A stretch of 64,000 nt of DNA from assembly GCA_949317995.1 (NCBI GenBank), contig OX439050.1, positions 20,662,061 to 20,726,060 of the forward strand, written 5' to 3'. How positions within the stretch are numbered: position 1 is the stretch's first letter; every line of letters begins with the position of its first letter. The notes below the pieces were generated by a model, which had not been told where the DNA came from, did not search any database, and saw nothing but the letters and a program-made list of their open reading frames with translations. The translations under genes were made by a program, and so were the position numbers. Source of the stretch: Acholoe squamosa. Its lineage: Eukaryota; Annelida; Polychaeta; Phyllodocida; Polynoidae. Of this stretch, positions 1 through 11,847 are shown one piece after another.

Positions 1-2235
1 ATAAGTGTGTTTAGATACAGGTAATTCAAACAGGAAGAGAATTTCACATGGATACTACGACTCACAAAACCAGCCAGTAGAAATCAATAGTAGCATACTG
101 CGGGATTTACAATTGCTTAAATGTTGACCCAGTGCTTTTCATAAACAGGTTCCAAATGCTCACCACAGTTTACTTCAATTTTGATACTAATAGATTCATA
201 TACCACAACTACAAAAACGACTATAAAGGTAGAATCCCAGATAACGAAATATGCCTCAAATATATCTGTAACTTTGAATCTGTTGCGACTTTGTGGTCTA
301 CCTTAAATTCACAAGGGATATATAACTTAGTGAGGTGTATAGAACATTAGTACACTGTTATGTTTTCTCATGTACCCTATGGGATATTTTGCCGTTGTTA
401 AAGTTTATATCTCTGTGCATTTTATATTCTCTGGTCGAAAATTGGAAATGAGTGCCTGTGTTCTATACTCCCAGCTTTACTTACATCCCTTGCAAAAATG
501 TGGTAGACCGAAAACTTTCAACAGATCCAAAATCGCAGAGATATTTTAAGCATTTTTCACCATGTGGAATCAACCTTGAGATCTATTATAAAATCCTAAG
601 AGGGGCAAATCAGGCCAGAAATATCGGAGAATTCTATTGACACCTTTCAAAAAGGACAGCCCTTGTGAGCCTTGTTCCAAGCACAGAGATTGTGTATACC
701 TTAACCTATGTCAGAGTCGTGTAATAAAGTGAATACCAAGTTATTGCAGCAGTATAGCCAAAGTGAATCTTAACTGTGCTTTGGGTGGCATTGTTACTGT
801 TAGGAGCTCAGGGTGGGTGAGCCACATTTAGTTTTACCGCTGGTAGTATAGTTTGGTCCAATTACTCTGCTAAAAAAAAAGATTGCTTTGATTCTTTTTT
901 TGCAAATAGGTAAATCCATCATAGTATACTGCTGATCAAATCAGACAACATGTATACACTCTTTCTGTATGTGAACATACAGTATTGTGCCCCAACACCT
1001 ACCAGGCGTGTTACAAATAATGGGCTGACACAGCTGTTTCTAATTACCTCATGAATAGTTCTTGTTATAATGAAGAGGTAACTGAAGGAGGGGATTACTG
1101 CTGAATAAGTGTGTGGGATGGGAGCCTCACTGACTGGGTTCTTCATGTAGAAATGGTTGATTCTCACCAATGGGGCAATAATTTACACTTCACTCAATAA
1201 CATTTTGATAATACATTTCAGCACTACACTACACCATGCTACATACACCAAATAGTTGGTGGTTAAGATCTTTCTAGTGGACTGCGGGCTTTCCTAGCCT
1301 ACTTAAAAGGGTCTATCTCTCCTCTTTCTTATCCCCTCAGATATGTGTCATGCACATTATGAGCAGGCACTGACACATTCCTTTTAAAATTGTGTAATGT
1401 ACTTCTCATCATGAATATGACCTTAGCTGTCAAAATGGCATTAAACATCTATTACTTACTCTCGCATTCTAGTCGCCTCTATGATGGAGACAGGGAAAGA
1501 AGCTTTCAAACCATCTAAAAATGCTCATCTCATGACATTGATTCTTCTTTGTGATCCATATTCCAAATCACCTTAACTATTGTTTACAGGTTATTCAGAA
1601 TCTGAGGAACTGGATTGGATATGTTGGATGTGGGCATTCGGGGAACACTATTCCACATTTTGAGTATATACTCTCTGAAACTGTGATTCGGGACCTGGTC
1701 CCTGCCAGCAGCCTGTCGTCCCCACTGCAGGGTAAGAAATGAGAATTAGGCCTACAAATAAGAGGTAGTAGTGTAGAGCATTGTTCGCCCACAAAGGCCT
1801 GTGAATGGAACCAGTCATGCAATGCTACTTTGCTCTATATGGTCTGCCACACTATGAATAGAATCAATCAAGATGCACTTACAATATTCATGTTCAGGCT
1901 TTGGAAATGATAACACAACGCCAATGGTGGACTAGAGAAAAACGTTGGCCATATCTCCACTAATAAACCTGTATGTGGAGGAGCCTGGGCCACTGTTGGC
2001 CAACTCTCCACTGTTGGACACTGGGTGTTCTTATCTCCTGGTTGCCATAGTTATGCCTGATAAGAAATTAGTGTAGGTGTTGGACCATCCTCCAATAGTG
2101 GGAGTAATACAGCTGGGGAGGGAATATGGAGTCCACAGAAAATGCATAATTTGAAATCATTTTCATAAAGTAAATGCAGCATATCTTATCATATACAACT
2201 TTGTTTTGAATGTGCTCATACATATATTAAGCTAA
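1..2235. other. AT-rich sequence, no gene recognised
   Basis: I see no coding exon, RNA gene or complete repeat here. The short open frames are below 85 codons, show no family motif and have no splice context I could support. Confidence 0.5.
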
Positions 2236-2238
2236 TAG

Positions 2239-2347
2239 ATCATGGATGTTGGAGCCCTAGGGGAGTCTATGCTGGATATACCCGAGCCGCGGAGCGGCGA
2301 GGGTATATCCAGCATAGACTCCCCGTGGGCTCCAACATCCATGACCT
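2239..2347. repeat. Long hairpin with GC-rich tip (locus 1)
   Basis: Two arms of about 50 bp are inverted complements with only a few mismatches (left about 2239-2290, right about 2296-2347). The tip is built around GCCGC-GGA-GCGGC. The same architecture, with a similar tip but different arm sequence, occurs at 57,972-58,100. It heads the repeat body that follows at 2,348. A cruciform or an RNA hairpin would be possible; function unknown. Confidence 0.85.
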
Positions 2348-3145
2348 AATAGGTTTATACCACGATTTCCTCCATTTTGTATTAATTTCTTACCTGATAT
2401 CCAAAGATTATAGCCAGGAGAATACATTTTGTAAGTGCAAGCGACACGGCCCGTGTCCGCTCTGCGCGAAGCCATTGTTTTTGTTCCTTGCCGAGAGATG
2501 AACCGCCGTGTTCACACTCACTTTTCGTATGGAATCCAACCATGACAAGTCTTCAAATTAAAACATACATATCCTTAGATAGTCTAGATGATCCCTCCAT
2601 ACGTATTATGTCCAATATATTCCAAATAAAGGAGAATCCATTGATTTTTCCATCGTAAGCGAGTCGCGGTACGGCCATTCCCACCCGCCTCCTTGTCCGG
2701 CGAAAGTGTGTCAGTGGCCCGGATGTAGATATAGGTCATCTGCTCGCCGAACGAGGAAGACGGCGAAAATTTCGGACCGTGTTGGAAAATCAATGGATTC
2801 TTATTTATTTCGAATATATCGGACATATCAAGCATGGAGTACTCATCTAGAATGTCTAAGGATATGTATGTTTTAATTTGAAAACTTGTCATGGTTGGAT
2901 TCGATACGAAAAGTGACTGTATACACAGCGGTACCTCTCCGGTCAAGGAAGAAAAACAATGGCTTCGCACAGAGCGAACCGGGCCGCGACTCGCGTACGA
3001 TGGAAAAATCATTGGATTCTTATTTATATTGAAGAAAATGGAGACAATTAGCACGCATTCCTCGTCTATGGATCGAATACTTCTTGGAACTTTGATATTA
3101 TAACATGTCATGGTTGGATTCCATACGAAAAGTGAGTGTAAACAT
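2348..3145 (+). mobile_element. Body of hairpin-headed foldback repeat
   Basis: The start (CTCCATTTTGTATTAATTTC and the following 60 bp) matches 58,112-58,175. The block 2,515-2,660 returns inverted at 2,775-2,925 and again at 2,985-3,140, so the body is made of alternating modules of about 150 bp. Shared landmarks are GAATCCATTGATTTT with its reverse complement, and CATGGTTGGATTC. No coding capacity was recognised. The class is unknown; a foldback or composite MITE is the best description. Confidence 0.75.
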
Positions 3146-3203
3146 AGGACAAGGACCCCAGGTTAGAACTTATTTACTTTCGCATTGGATTTCATCACCG
3201 TTC

Positions 3204-3265
3204 AGTGTGGCGCTATGGCTAAGGCCTTCGCCTACCACCACTGCGGCCGGGGTTCAATCCTCATA
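3204..3265 (+). repeat. tRNA-derived SINE-like box pair (decayed)
   Basis: An A-box-like TGGCTAAGGCC lies at 3,216-3,226 and a B-box-like GGTTCAATCC at 3,251-3,260. Between them is GCCTACCACCACTGCGGCCG, which resembles the segment at 58,760-58,778. The T-arm pairing is only partly kept and the anticodon arm does not fold well, so this is a tRNA-derived repeat rather than a working tRNA. It sits about 60 bp after the foldback body, as does its relative near 58.7 kb. Confidence 0.6.
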
Positions 3266-3269
3266 AGTG

Positions 3270-3860
3270 TTGGGACGATTTTTCACATTGAAACAATGGC
3301 GAGGCTAAATTTCTATGTCCGCCAGCATTTCCCAAAATATTCTAAGTCCAACTTGACCTCGAAAAAGTATATACCAAAAATTCTAAAAACGCACAAGTGT
3401 GGTATATGCAGAGTATACCACGTATATATCGCATATAAAACCACCGGAAGTGCCAGAATAGTGGTATATACCTGGATAACTGGGTCTACCCCTATGTAGG
3501 TCAGCCTCTTTGCACAAATCATTATTGTATCGCACAAATTGATTTTTCTATCCCTAACCTGACAGTATATGATATTCAACCAGAAATATTGGAGGGTAGG
3601 CCAACGTTTTCCCTCCTCCTATGGAAGAGGCTTGTCAATGTTTCCAAAGCCTAATGTTTTAAAGACAATAGTTTGTTAAACAGACACAAATGTCTATTTT
3701 GCATCTTATCTTCACATGTCTTTCAATACGGATCAAAATCCAATGAAGGATCTACAATGCATATTTGGTAATGAATTAATCATACTAGAATGCCATGACA
3801 ATCTACCTTGATTTAGTCAAAGGTCATTCCCTCTTCTTTGTCATTATTATTCTGGCTTGT
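3270..3860. other. No gene recognised
   Basis: AT-rich spacer with several GTATAT-type short repeats around 3,365-3,480. Nothing identifiable as coding. Confidence 0.4.
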
Positions 3861-3861
3861 A

Positions 3862-3965
3862 TAGCTAGGGATCCACTGCCACGAGTTTGTTGCGAATTGT
3901 ACTTGTGGGCGTGTCCTCGCAGAGCACAAGTCGCAAGAAACTCGCGGCAGTGGATCCCTAGCTTA
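3862..3965. mobile_element. 104-bp palindromic MITE-like hairpin
   Basis: Arms begin TAGCTAGGGATCCACTGCC and end with the reverse complement GGCAGTGGATCCCTAGCTTA. They pair over about 40 bp with few mismatches around a loop near 3,908-3,925. There is no coding content. The size and near-perfect palindrome fit a very short foldback MITE. The target duplication is not resolved. Confidence 0.75.
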
Positions 3966-4529
3966 TGAGTTGTCTAAGCCCATCTATCTCACAAAATAAG
4001 AGTCACCATCTGGATCTAACTGAGGGGCCTACCCTGTACCTGTGGACCTCTATGGTTGTCAAATCTAGAATTTACATCACAGCTCAGCACCTAGTAATGC
4101 CCCCCTTTGCCCACTTATGACATTAACTTTAGACACAGAACAAATCCTTGATGTACAAAAAGAGACAAAAGGGTTACTCTCATATTTTCACCAAACTCAT
4201 GAGGATACAATGTCATAATGGCCATGAAGTCCCATGGAATATGAACTTCACTTGGAGCACCCTTAGAATGGCAAGGTCTGTATCAGAATTACTGTGAAAG
4301 GATCAAGTGTCAATTGTCTGGATGCCCTTTTTCATTAACACCTAGGTCTAAAAGTCAATGCATAATATTGCATAATATCTATACCCTATAAACTGTCTAT
4401 ATGATATATTGTATCTTGGCGACTGATTATAATAACTGCACATGTAGTGTTATCTTTAGCCAATAAACAGTGTTAAAACTTCAAACTTCATAGGATAATA
4501 GAGATAAGGAGAATTCCACAATGTGTAGC

Positions 4530-5265
4530 CTTAATGTATGGGTAGTAGTATAGGGAAAGTTATTCTTAGGAAAGACAATGTGTGGGTAGAAGTATACGGA
4601 AAGTTATCCTTAGGGAGGGCAATGTGTGGCTTGCTGTATGAGTAAAGTTGCTCTTAGGGAGGGTGATGTAGTAGTATAGGGAAAGGTATCCTTAAGAAAG
4701 ACAATGTGTGGTAGAAGCATAGGGAAAGTTGACCTTAGGGAGGGCAATGTGCAAGTAGTAGTACATTTGTATAGTGAAAGTTACACTTAGGGAGGGAAAC
4801 GTGTGGGTAGTAGCATAGGGAAAGTTGCACTTAGGAAGGGCAATGTGTGAGTAGTAGTATAGGAAAGGTGTCCTTAATAAAGACAATGTGTGGGTAGTAG
4901 TAAAGGGAAAGTTGACCTTAGGGAGGGCAATGTGTGGGTATTGGTATAGTGAAAGTTACACTTATGGAGGGCAGTGCGTAAGTGGTATTTTAGTGAAAGT
5001 TACACTTATGGAGGGCAATGTGTGGGTAGTAGTATGGTGAAAGTTACTCTTAGGGAGGGCAGTGTGTGAGTAGTAGAGGGAACATTGACTTTATGAAAGA
5101 CAATGTGTTGGTAGTAGTATAGGGAGAAATACACTTATAGAGGGCAATGTGGGGGTAGTAGAATAGGGAAAGTTGCACTTAGGGAGGGCAATGTGTGGGT
5201 AGATATTTATAGGGAAAGTTACACTAAGGGAGGGTAAGGTCTGGGTAGTAGTAAGCCATCTGCAC
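4530..5265 (+). repeat. Minisatellite, about 43-bp unit
   Basis: About 17 variable units of the type GTGTGGGTAGTAGTATAGGG followed by AAAGTTACACTTAGGGAGGG. The same units form a much shorter array, 4-5 units, at 24,490-24,680 in the paralogous copy C. The array therefore expanded or contracted after the copies separated. Open frames across it are repeat artefacts. Confidence 0.9.
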
Positions 5266-7588
5266 TTGAACTATGTTAAGCTTTCATGAGATATCATCCC
5301 CCATTTTCATTGGTTAGGTTGGAAATTGAACAACAGTCCAATAGATTAATTCAAAACAGTGCAACTAGTGATGATGGAGCCCATTCTTTTAATAAACAGA
5401 CACATGCTACCCATGCAATGTAAGCCTTGATAAGGGCATCCTACTGCTTTATGGGTTGTAATGACAATATAATGAAGTGCTGGCAGGTAAAAAATCCACC
5501 ACTGTAATGTGTGGACCATGACCACATAAGAACAAAAAGCTTGAAATATGGTGCGTCCCTTAACGTTTGTAACTTCACCAATTCACATCAGAGCTGAGGT
5601 CATATCACAGAATGCATGATTCAGAATCAGGGAATGACAAATATCAATACCATGAGATTAAACTCCCTGCCAAGAGAAATTACCCTCAATTCAGGACAAT
5701 TCCTAACAGATCAGACAGACAAGTGGTTGAAAGGGTTGGGATGGGAGTCAAGCCATGTGGATGCAGTCACAAGAGTGAAAGTTAGGACAGTGGTAGTTAT
5801 ATTAAACATGGTCTATATCTGATCATTCAGGCACCATGTAAAATTAAAGGTCAAGTAGAAGATCACTTCCCATGCTTTTAGTCTTTTCAGCTTTATAAAA
5901 TACAATTGGACAGAGTACTCTGAGAGTTATTGCCATCCTTTTTACTAATCTAATGAAAGCTTGAACTTGGATAGGGAGATTGAGAGAACTGACAATTATG
6001 ACATGGACATTCAACAGGCACTCAGCAGTTTTGAACAACATTAATTCCTTTATGTCAAGACGTATAACCCACTACCGAGTAGAGTAAGTCCATCTATATG
6101 GAATTAAAAGTATGAGATATGCACTGCAGGATTTATAAGTTCTGTGATCCTGAGCTGTTAGATATTCTTATCAAGTGCCGATGTCTTTGGATTCCCTTGT
6201 AGGGTAGACTGAAATCGAATCAACCACTTACTCCTCTTGGTAACCACAATATTTTAGAGGGATGAAAGGTTTTTGATTTTTGGGAATTGCCACTCGCAGT
6301 AGTGTATGGAAGGCCTAGGGTAGAAGGGGAGGAGGGAGAGACCTCTCCTCTTCTTGCCCTTCATGGCAAGAAGAGGAGTCAAATATATAAGATCAATATA
6401 GGAGAGAAGAAAGGGGAAGATTCTGTTAACTCTACTTTCTTTGGTAGGCATAATTATTATCTGGGGTATGTTAGCTCTGTCCTTGGAATGGTTCCCATTC
6501 TGGGGTGGATATTTGGTTGATACCTACAGAAGAGGGTTCCGTGAGTTGCCTTATCTGAGTGTGGGTGGGCCATTCGCCTACATTAGTGTGAGTGGGCTGA
6601 TGAGTTGACTAAAAGAGTCTTACAAACACCTTTTCCCCTTCACACTGCAGGAATGTCCATCCCAACATCACCCTACTCAACTAAAGGAAATACATATATA
6701 GGGTTAATATCATGTAATCTGGTCATCAGTGACTAGCATATATAGAACTTAACAACAGGGTTTCAATCTTGAAAACTTAAGTAACTAAGGTGGGTCTTCT
6801 AACTAATAAACCTTGAGCAGTAACAGCCGCCTCCCTCTACCCCACCCCTAAAAAGGGGGAAAAGGCCAAAGTTGGGGCTATGTTAGATCTGACATGTTCT
6901 AACAGTCTTCTTTATCAATTCTTTTGTTGGTTAGTGAGGAAACCTCAGAAGCTTTATTTCCAGTTTGTTTTTGATAACGACATTTGTTGATTTCATCTGG
7001 TTGTAACCCAACACAGAACATCCAACATAAATACACTCTCAGGCTCTGTCACTAAGGTAATATTGATGGTGGTCTAAGCACTCTAACAAGACCGTCTGAT
7101 GTCAATAATTGGCAATAAACATGTGATGGCAAGCTGACTCCGAGGGCTTGTGTATTTGCTGCATGCATGCTAGAAATGTGACTGTTTTTGAGATACAGGG
7201 ACCTCTATGAATAAGGCATGGCTTGCATATTAATAATCAGGTATGATTCATTGTAAGTTGTAATGTTTTATGTTCTTGCAGAAAAGGCAGACAGATTTTT
7301 CTTAAAAGGAACATTATTCTATTTTAAAGGGGTGCATGACTGTGATAACTTCTGAATTACATTAAAACCTTTTGATTTCTCAAATTTGAATAACCAATTA
7401 CCTTTCTGTAATTCATGAAGGCAGATGAGATAAAAACATGACAATGGCTTCATAATACTGTTAGTCAAGATGACTGTATGATCTGTTTGCCCTTGAAACA
7501 TTGTGACAAATATTAGCATAGCCATTTTCTGATTACCCAATTCTGTGTTGTGTAGCCCTTTGGTGACATCTGCTACTTTTCAGGGTGA

Positions 7589-8008
7589 AATACAGCCAAT
7601 CAGAGCTTGTCCTCACACTGACTGCTGACCTTAGGTAGCCCTTACCTTTGATATGTGCAAAATACCCATGGCAGTATGATGTCACTGTGCTGTCACATAG
7701 GGGTTGACCCAGGGGTTACCATGCCCAGCATAGATCAAGGAAGGAGGGAGGTGACTACCTCTGGCTGTCTATGTAATTACATACACCCATGGGTCCCACT
7801 TCTGAGACTTCCCCTCATATTTGTCACCACCAATGTACCATGTAGATTAGGTGGACAAGTTATATATGGATAGGATCAAATATGGCCACTCGGTTTATTG
7901 GAGCATCACCTACTAGCGTTGTGTTTTTTCGGTGGGTCAAAATTCCACGGGTGAGTACTATAATTCAAGGTTCAATAGCAACCTAGTAATAGCTTAGACT
8001 TTGGTAAT
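7589..8008. mobile_element. Insertion-like block specific to copy A
   Basis: Copy B runs directly from the equivalent of 7,588 (GGGTGAAA) to the equivalent of 8,009 (AAAGACATG), giving an empty-site comparison. The 420-bp block shows no clear terminal inverted repeats and no coding motif. A short AAA microhomology lies at the junctions. It could be an insertion in A or a deletion in B. Confidence 0.45.
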
Positions 8009-8402
8009 GACAAAAGACATGGTCCAGAGATGGGAATTTTTTCTCACACCAAAAGCTGGTACTACTCATGTCTTGCAAGACTAGTATTGATGAGAATTAT
8101 GTCACAGGGGGCAACGCGATTTAGCTTGATAGCTCACAAGCTGCCGCTGTTGCCATGTAATATGGTATGGGCTGGGGTAACAACATCATCTATGATTGTA
8201 TCTGTACACCACAATGGAACTTCTGGGAATTAGTAAGTATAGCTATACTTCAGGTGATAACTTGCTATGGAAATTTTGTCCTAGTTATATTAATGTCAGA
8301 TAAAAACTTTCCATCAGTGAAACTTCTGCTGTGGGAGCCTGCTACAACAATGCCGTGGTTGACTTTATGCTGTCTGACTATACTTATAGAAATCAGATCC
8401 GA

Positions 8403-9277
8403 AAAATCTGTAAAACGAAACTGAAATAAAGGACTTAAAAAAAGAAAAATTCTTAGAAAATCACTCAAGGCTCAAGTTTCAGTCTCCGTAGTTACTATTA
8501 ACTTTCTCTCTCATCAGTCCCCAAAGATTTCTAAACAGCATCATATACATATACCGGTTTCCCAAGGTAAAATAAATGTTGACCTTGATCATGCTCACCT
8601 GCAATGAAATAGAAATAGAAATGGATTACTTCACCATAAAGCATATTAATGTAGTACATTCGAAAATGGGATTTTGTAATTCTGCATAAATCTGTTCCAA
8701 ACATTGTATTAATTTCATACACAAAGGATAAGTTATGATAAAATGTGATCCATGGGCAGAAAAGAGTCAGGCTTGGGGAACCATAATATTCAGCCTCAGG
8801 CTTCCTCCAGTGCTTTTTTAATGGGTGCAACTTAATTCGTGTCCTCCGAAATGTGCATCTTAGGCTTAAATCTATCAATAACACTAAAATTCTAATAGAA
8901 TTGCTGAGAATAAGGATGATTAAAGTGTACAGTTGGGTAATACTAATCTATTTGAACATACTGTCATATTTTAGAGAAGATTTATTTTTGAGACCCAATC
9001 ATCGGATATACTAACTTTAAGTAATAGATAATAATGATTCATCACATATGAACTATGTGATGAAGAAAGCAGAACTTTTGCCATTATATTCTGTTTCTAT
9101 AACTTTCATCACTTTCCTGTCAAATATATAAGGAACATAAAACTATTAAGTGAAAATATCTGGTAAAACGAAACTGAAATAAAGGACAAAAAAAAAGAAA
9201 ATTCTTAGAAAATCACTCAAGGCTCAAGTTTCAGTCTCGGTAGTTAATATCAACTTTCTCTCTCATCAGTCCCCAAT
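8403..9277 (+). repeat. Direct repeats of about 120 bp flanking 635 bp
   Basis: The segment at 8,409-8,524 (GTAAAACGAAACTGAAATAA through CTCATCAGTCCCCAA) recurs at 9,163-9,277 in the same orientation with few differences. The intervening sequence is unique AT-rich DNA with no recognised gene. This could be a decayed element with terminal direct repeats, or a simple local duplication. Confidence 0.6.
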
Positions 9278-9343
9278 CATCCCTGTTCTGGACAGAGGGA
9301 TGCCCGGCAACCCAAGACAGCTGTCTAAGGGGGCAATTGACAG

Positions 9344-10225
9344 ATGTAGATGCTACGGAGCTCCTAATAGGACATCCCCCAAAAAAAAGAATTTCTGGAG
9401 AAAAAAATATTCTTGCAGGTACTCAACAGTTCTTGTCGATGCACAAAAATTCTTGCAGATGCACAAAACATTCTTGCAGATGCACAAAAAAATCTAGCGG
9501 ATACACAAAAAATTCTTGCGGATGCACAAAACATTCTTGTGGTACACAATATAATTCTTGTGGGTATACAAAATGATTCTTGTGGATGCACAAAACATTC
9601 TTGCAGGTACACAAAATAATTCTTGCAGGTGCACAAAATAATTCTTGTGGGTACACAAAATAATTCTTGCGGGTGCACCAAAAAAATCTTGCGGATGCAC
9701 AAAACATTCTTGTGGGTACACAAAATAATTCTTGCAGGTCCACAAAACATTCTTGCGGATGCACGGAGATTTGTTACAGATGCACAAACATTCATGTGGT
9801 TACACAAATCAATTTCCTTTAACTGCATGAATTACTTCTGCATCTGCAAGAGTACTTTGTGTAACCGCAAGAATTATTTGTGTACCCGCAAGAATTATTT
9901 GTGCACCCGCAAGAATGTATGTGCACCCGCAAGAATTATTTGTGCACCTGCAAGAATTATTTGTGCACCCGCAAGAATGTATGTGCACCCGCAAGAATTA
10001 TTTGTGCACCTGCAAGAATTATTTGTGCACCTGCAAGAATGTTTGTGGACTCCCATGAATTATTTGTGCACCCGCAAGAATGTTTGTGCACCCGACAGAA
10101 TTATTTGTGCACCTGCAAGAATGTTTGTGGACCCCCATGAATTATTTGTGCACCCGCAAGAATATCTTTTTGGGGAAAAAAATCATTTTTGGTATGTCCT
10201 ATTAGGGGCTCTGTAAGATGCTGCT
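9344..10225. mobile_element. Foldback element with mirror-image 21-bp minisatellite arms
   Basis: Outer inverted repeats include CTCCTAATAGGACAT on the left (9,361-9,375) and ATGTCCTATTAGGGG on the right (10,194-10,208). The left arm, 9,405-9,810, is a tandem array of 20-22 bp units (ATTCTTGCAGGTACACAAAA and variants). The right arm, about 9,840-10,165, is the same unit in reverse complement (CAAGAATTATTTGTGCACCC). The whole forms a near-900-bp hairpin. Because 21 is a multiple of three, long open frames appear on both strands in several phases; they are artefacts. No transposase is present. Confidence 0.85.
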
Positions 10226-10279
10226 ACAGTCTGGTGATGATTACTCCCACCTTCTTCCCTCTACTCTGTCACCAGTTTT

Positions 10280-10375
10280 TTATGAATGTAACATATGTGA
10301 CACGATCTGCAAAAAGGGGGCTTAGTGCAGGGGGCTTTAAGGCCCCTTCTCCTAGTACATGTCACATATGATGAT
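10280..10375 (+). repeat. Dispersed repeat pair with 29,500-29,580
   Basis: GATCTGCAAAAAGGGGGCTT and the following 40 bp (TTAGTGCAGGG, TTCTCCTAG) match GATCTGCGAAAAGGGCCCTT at 29,513 onward. The matched part is about 60-70 bp. Identity of the repeat is unknown. Confidence 0.5.
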
Positions 10376-10440
10376 TATGTGTGATGATTATGCTTACACT
10401 AGTGCCTCTACCAATACATAAAAGGCAGTAGTGCGTTTTT

Positions 10441-10492
10441 TAGCGCCTCCCACGCCGCATAGCGGCGGTACGGGAGTGCGCTATGATGATTG
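10441..10492. repeat. Short hairpin with GCCGC/GCGGC tip (locus 3)
   Basis: TAGCGCCTCCCACGCCGC pairs with GCGGCGGTACGGGAGTGCGC, leaving a tiny loop (AUA-type). The tip resembles those at 2,290 and 58,030. It lies at the left edge of copy B, after a T-run. Confidence 0.65.
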
Positions 10493-11185
10493 CATTTGCC
10501 CCATGTGATGAGGTCTCACAATACAAAATTACTGTTTTTTTTTATTTCAACTGTTCAGCATCAATAAATACAGAGGGACAGACTACTCTGAGGGTTATTG
10601 CCATCCTTTTTCTCATCTTATTAAAGCATGAATTTGGATCGGGAATTTTAAGGAACCTACATAAGGTTTGCGCAATGAAATAAATATCATATTGGTTTTT
10701 TATTAGCTCACCTTAAAGAAGACATCCCCTTTGTCCATTTTCAAAGTGGCAAGGCAATTACATGAAAGCTAGAGTCAGTCTTAAAACCATGGGCATTCCT
10801 CAGGCATCCAACAGTCTTAAACAGTATCAATTCCTTTATGTCAAGGTGTATAATCCACTGCCAAAGATAGTAAATCCATCTAGAATTAACAGTATGTGAT
10901 ATGCACTGTAGGATTTATAAGTTCTGTCATCCCAAACTCTTTTCTAATAGATTGTCTTATCAAGTACTGAGGTATCTGGATTCGAATCCAAGTCGCTATT
11001 AGTTCAAAGTCAAATGACAACTTTACCTTACCATGGCCATGTCCCTTGCCTGGGAACATAGAATGCTGCTGTCAGTCAGAACGTTATCTACACTACACAC
11101 ATCGGTGTCCAAATCCCACCAGCTTTTAAGTGACACAAACAAGTAGGCTCTCTCACACACTCTATGGACACACCTTGTAGGGTAG

Positions 11186-11847
11186 TGTAACAGTTTTTGG
11201 GCATTGGAGAATTATTGGGTAATTTAGATTATCCCTCGGAAACCTTAAGCGTTTCCGGAAACCTACGAGAGAGGTGGATTCGCGCATGCGCAGTCAGTTC
11301 AGGAAAACGCGGCAACAACAACAGTCAGTTCTTACAGTTCACCACTGTTTTAGCCTGTTGTATATTCCCTGAACCGCTAGGTTCCCTCGGTATAATCTTA
11401 ATTATACCTCAACTTACAGGTAAGTCTCGAATAATTTCAAAATTAAACTATAAGCCTAACTCCAGGGGGAGACTAAGGCTGGGGATGATTGAAGATGGCC
11501 AATTCTATAAAGTCTACATAATGGAAACAAGACAGACTCTTTCAACTATAATTAATACTTATATTGTCCACAAATGGTACAAAGCCTCAAATACAATATG
11601 ATAGTCACAAGTCAGCAGTAATAATGTAATAATCCTGACCCTGCACAAACCACCCACCAAAAATGGAGCTCTATGGCTTACCTTCCTGGCTGACTGGTCT
11701 CTGGTGCAAAAAGTGACCAGTGGTCAGTTACACAGTCCCCACCAGCCTGCCTGCCTAGGTCACATGACCTCCAGCCCTACAGGTGGAGCCACAAGAGGGT
11801 GATGTAATGTTACCCGGTGGTTCCCGCCCATAGGGGTTCCCGTTACA
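11186..11847 (+). mobile_element. Solo LTR of an LTR retrotransposon (fossil)
   Basis: Begins TGTAACAG and ends CCGTTACA, the TG...CA form usual for LTRs. The flanks are GTAG on the left (11,182-11,185) and GCAG on the right (11,848-11,851). Copies A and C show the uninterrupted site GGGTAGACTG, so the insertion is clean with a 4-bp target duplication (one difference). Length 662 bp. It contains the palindrome GCGCATGCGC and a donor-like CAG/GTAAGT near 11,417-11,425, both plausible for an LTR promoter and leader. No internal region is present. Gypsy-like is a guess. Moderately old. Confidence 0.8.
11282..11291. promoter_or_regulatory. NRF-1-type palindrome inside the solo LTR
   Basis: GCGCATGCGC is the core recognised by NRF-1-like factors in animals. 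It sits inside the LTR, upstream of the donor-like CAGGTAAGT. A role as LTR promoter is inferred, not shown. Confidence 0.35.

Larger units (their letters stand above)
4190..8110 (+). repeat. Long dispersed repeat, copy A
   Basis: Collinear with copy C (24,290-28,655) over its length and with copy B (10,530-13,225) over its right part. Landmarks shared by all three include ACTCTGAGGGTTATTGCCAT (one difference in A), GGCAATAAACATGTGATGGC (slightly changed in B), and TGCTAGAAATGTGACTGTTT. The left part holds a minisatellite. Copy A has a 420-bp block (7,589-8,008) absent from B. No conserved reading frame is shared by the three copies, so it looks non-coding. It may be a large non-autonomous transposon or an old local triplication. 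Confidence 0.75.

Noticed and set aside
9364-10216. Overlapping open frames of 86-197 codons on both strands with Cys-Thr-Arg-Lys-Asn type repeats
   Set aside because: They are a by-product of a 21-bp tandem repeat, are open in several phases on both strands, and cross the inversion point. There is no start or splice context.
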